From Rickettsiales bacterium (GTDB taxonomy: Bacteria; Pseudomonadota; Alphaproteobacteria; Rickettsiales; UBA8987), in assembly GCA_028282625.1 (NCBI GenBank), contig JANQHP010000118.1:1-6087 (forward strand): a stretch of 6,087 nt of DNA. Reading direction: 5' to 3'. The notes beneath the pieces are model-generated. The model saw only the letters and a list, made by a program, of their open reading frames with translations. It was not told the DNA's origin and ran no database searches. This document shows positions 6,014-6,087 of this stretch, piece by piece. Numbering within the stretch: the stretch's first letter is position 1; every line of letters begins with the position of its first letter. Position numbers and translations under genes: made by a program.

Positions 6014-6056
6014 GCGCGGATACACCGCGCTCCGGGGAGGTACCCATGCAGCCGCC
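6014..6056. repeat. Hairpin-tail module, copy C
   Basis: GCGCGG (6014-6019) pairs with CCGCGC (6025-6030) around ATACA. The tail TCCGGGGAGGTACCCATGCA onward (6031-6056) aligns with 3841-3865 and 5836-5860. Core1 is not clearly present; the preceding GCGTCGCTTCGCTCCTAGTCGC is only vaguely similar. Confidence 0.65.
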
Positions 6057-6065
6057 CCACGCCCC

Positions 6066-6087
6066 GTCATCCCGTGGTTTAACCACG
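6066..6087. repeat. Palindromic repeat GTCATCCCGTGG..., cut by the window end
   Basis: CGTGGTT-T-AACCACG (6073-6087) is a perfect inverted repeat preceded by GTCATCC (6066-6072). The palindrome would extend if the next bases are GGGAT. ATCCCGTGG-CCACGGGAT elements are, from memory, frequent interspersed palindromes in Rickettsiales and related alphaproteobacteria, which fits the assigned group. Confidence 0.55.

Larger units (their letters stand above)
5690..6087. other. Spacer B: gene-free palindrome-rich region to the window end
   Basis: No credible gene is visible in these 398 nt. The stretch is a mosaic of at least seven inverted repeats, listed separately, including relatives of the spacer A elements in a different order. 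Core1 and tail come before the CCCTC hairpin here, but after it in spacer A. The element order and the nested insertions suggest repeated insertion and recombination in non-coding DNA. Whatever gene follows lies beyond the window. Confidence 0.75.

Noticed and set aside
6031..6087. Small coding start in copy C: GGGGAGG followed by ATG 6046
   Set aside because: The Shine-Dalgarno-like sequence and ATG belong to the repeat tail. Copies A and B lack the ATG, so the start is a by-product of the repeat.
3725..6087. CRISPR array
   Set aside because: The repeats are of different families, irregularly spaced and mostly palindromic. There is no regular repeat-spacer pattern and no cas gene.

Overview
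The window comes from a Gram-negative bacterium with a moderately GC-rich genome (GC in the high 50s by eye). It is most likely an alphaproteobacterium. The clues are a CobS-type AAA+ ATPase, a KDO-activating enzyme (KdsB), an outer-membrane secretin, and intergenic spacers packed with short palindromic repeats. One of these, at the right edge, is an ATCCCGTGG...CCACG palindrome of the kind I associate with Rickettsiales and related alphaproteobacteria. The order or genus cannot be fixed from sequence alone.

Left block (about 1-3692, all + strand): a lipoprotein secretin of the PilQ/MshL/GspD superfamily (153-2030), then a six-helix ABC-2-type permease (2074-2841), then an exported or membrane-anchored, all-helical TPR-like protein (2862-3692). 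The gaps are 43 and 20 nt with no terminator between them, so the three are probably co-transcribed. The pairing of permease and helical protein looks like a conserved alphaproteobacterial unit. The matching ABC ATPase and any pilus or secretion partners of the secretin are not in the window.

Spacer A (3693-3950): no gene. It holds a CCCTCTCCCC hairpin repeat, a copy of a composite 'core1-hairpin-tail' repeat, a short GAACACGGA tandem repeat, and a possible promoter placed almost on top of the cobS start.

Right block (3951-5689, + strand): cobS, the AAA+ subunit of aerobic cobaltochelatase or its cobN-independent homologue, followed 17 nt later by kdsB (CMP-KDO synthase for lipopolysaccharide). 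The usual partner cobT is absent.

Spacer B (5690-6087): almost 400 nt without a credible gene. It is a dense mosaic of palindromes: a second copy of the composite repeat with extra sequence inserted, a second CCCTC hairpin that carries a nested GTAGC-TTTA hairpin, a GGGGGC hairpin, a 16-bp perfect palindrome, a third copy of the hairpin-tail module, and a truncated palindrome at the window end. The three hairpin-tail copies differ in stem sequence but keep their base pairing. This is the most interesting signal here, and suggests a mobile or structured repeat family selected for its fold.
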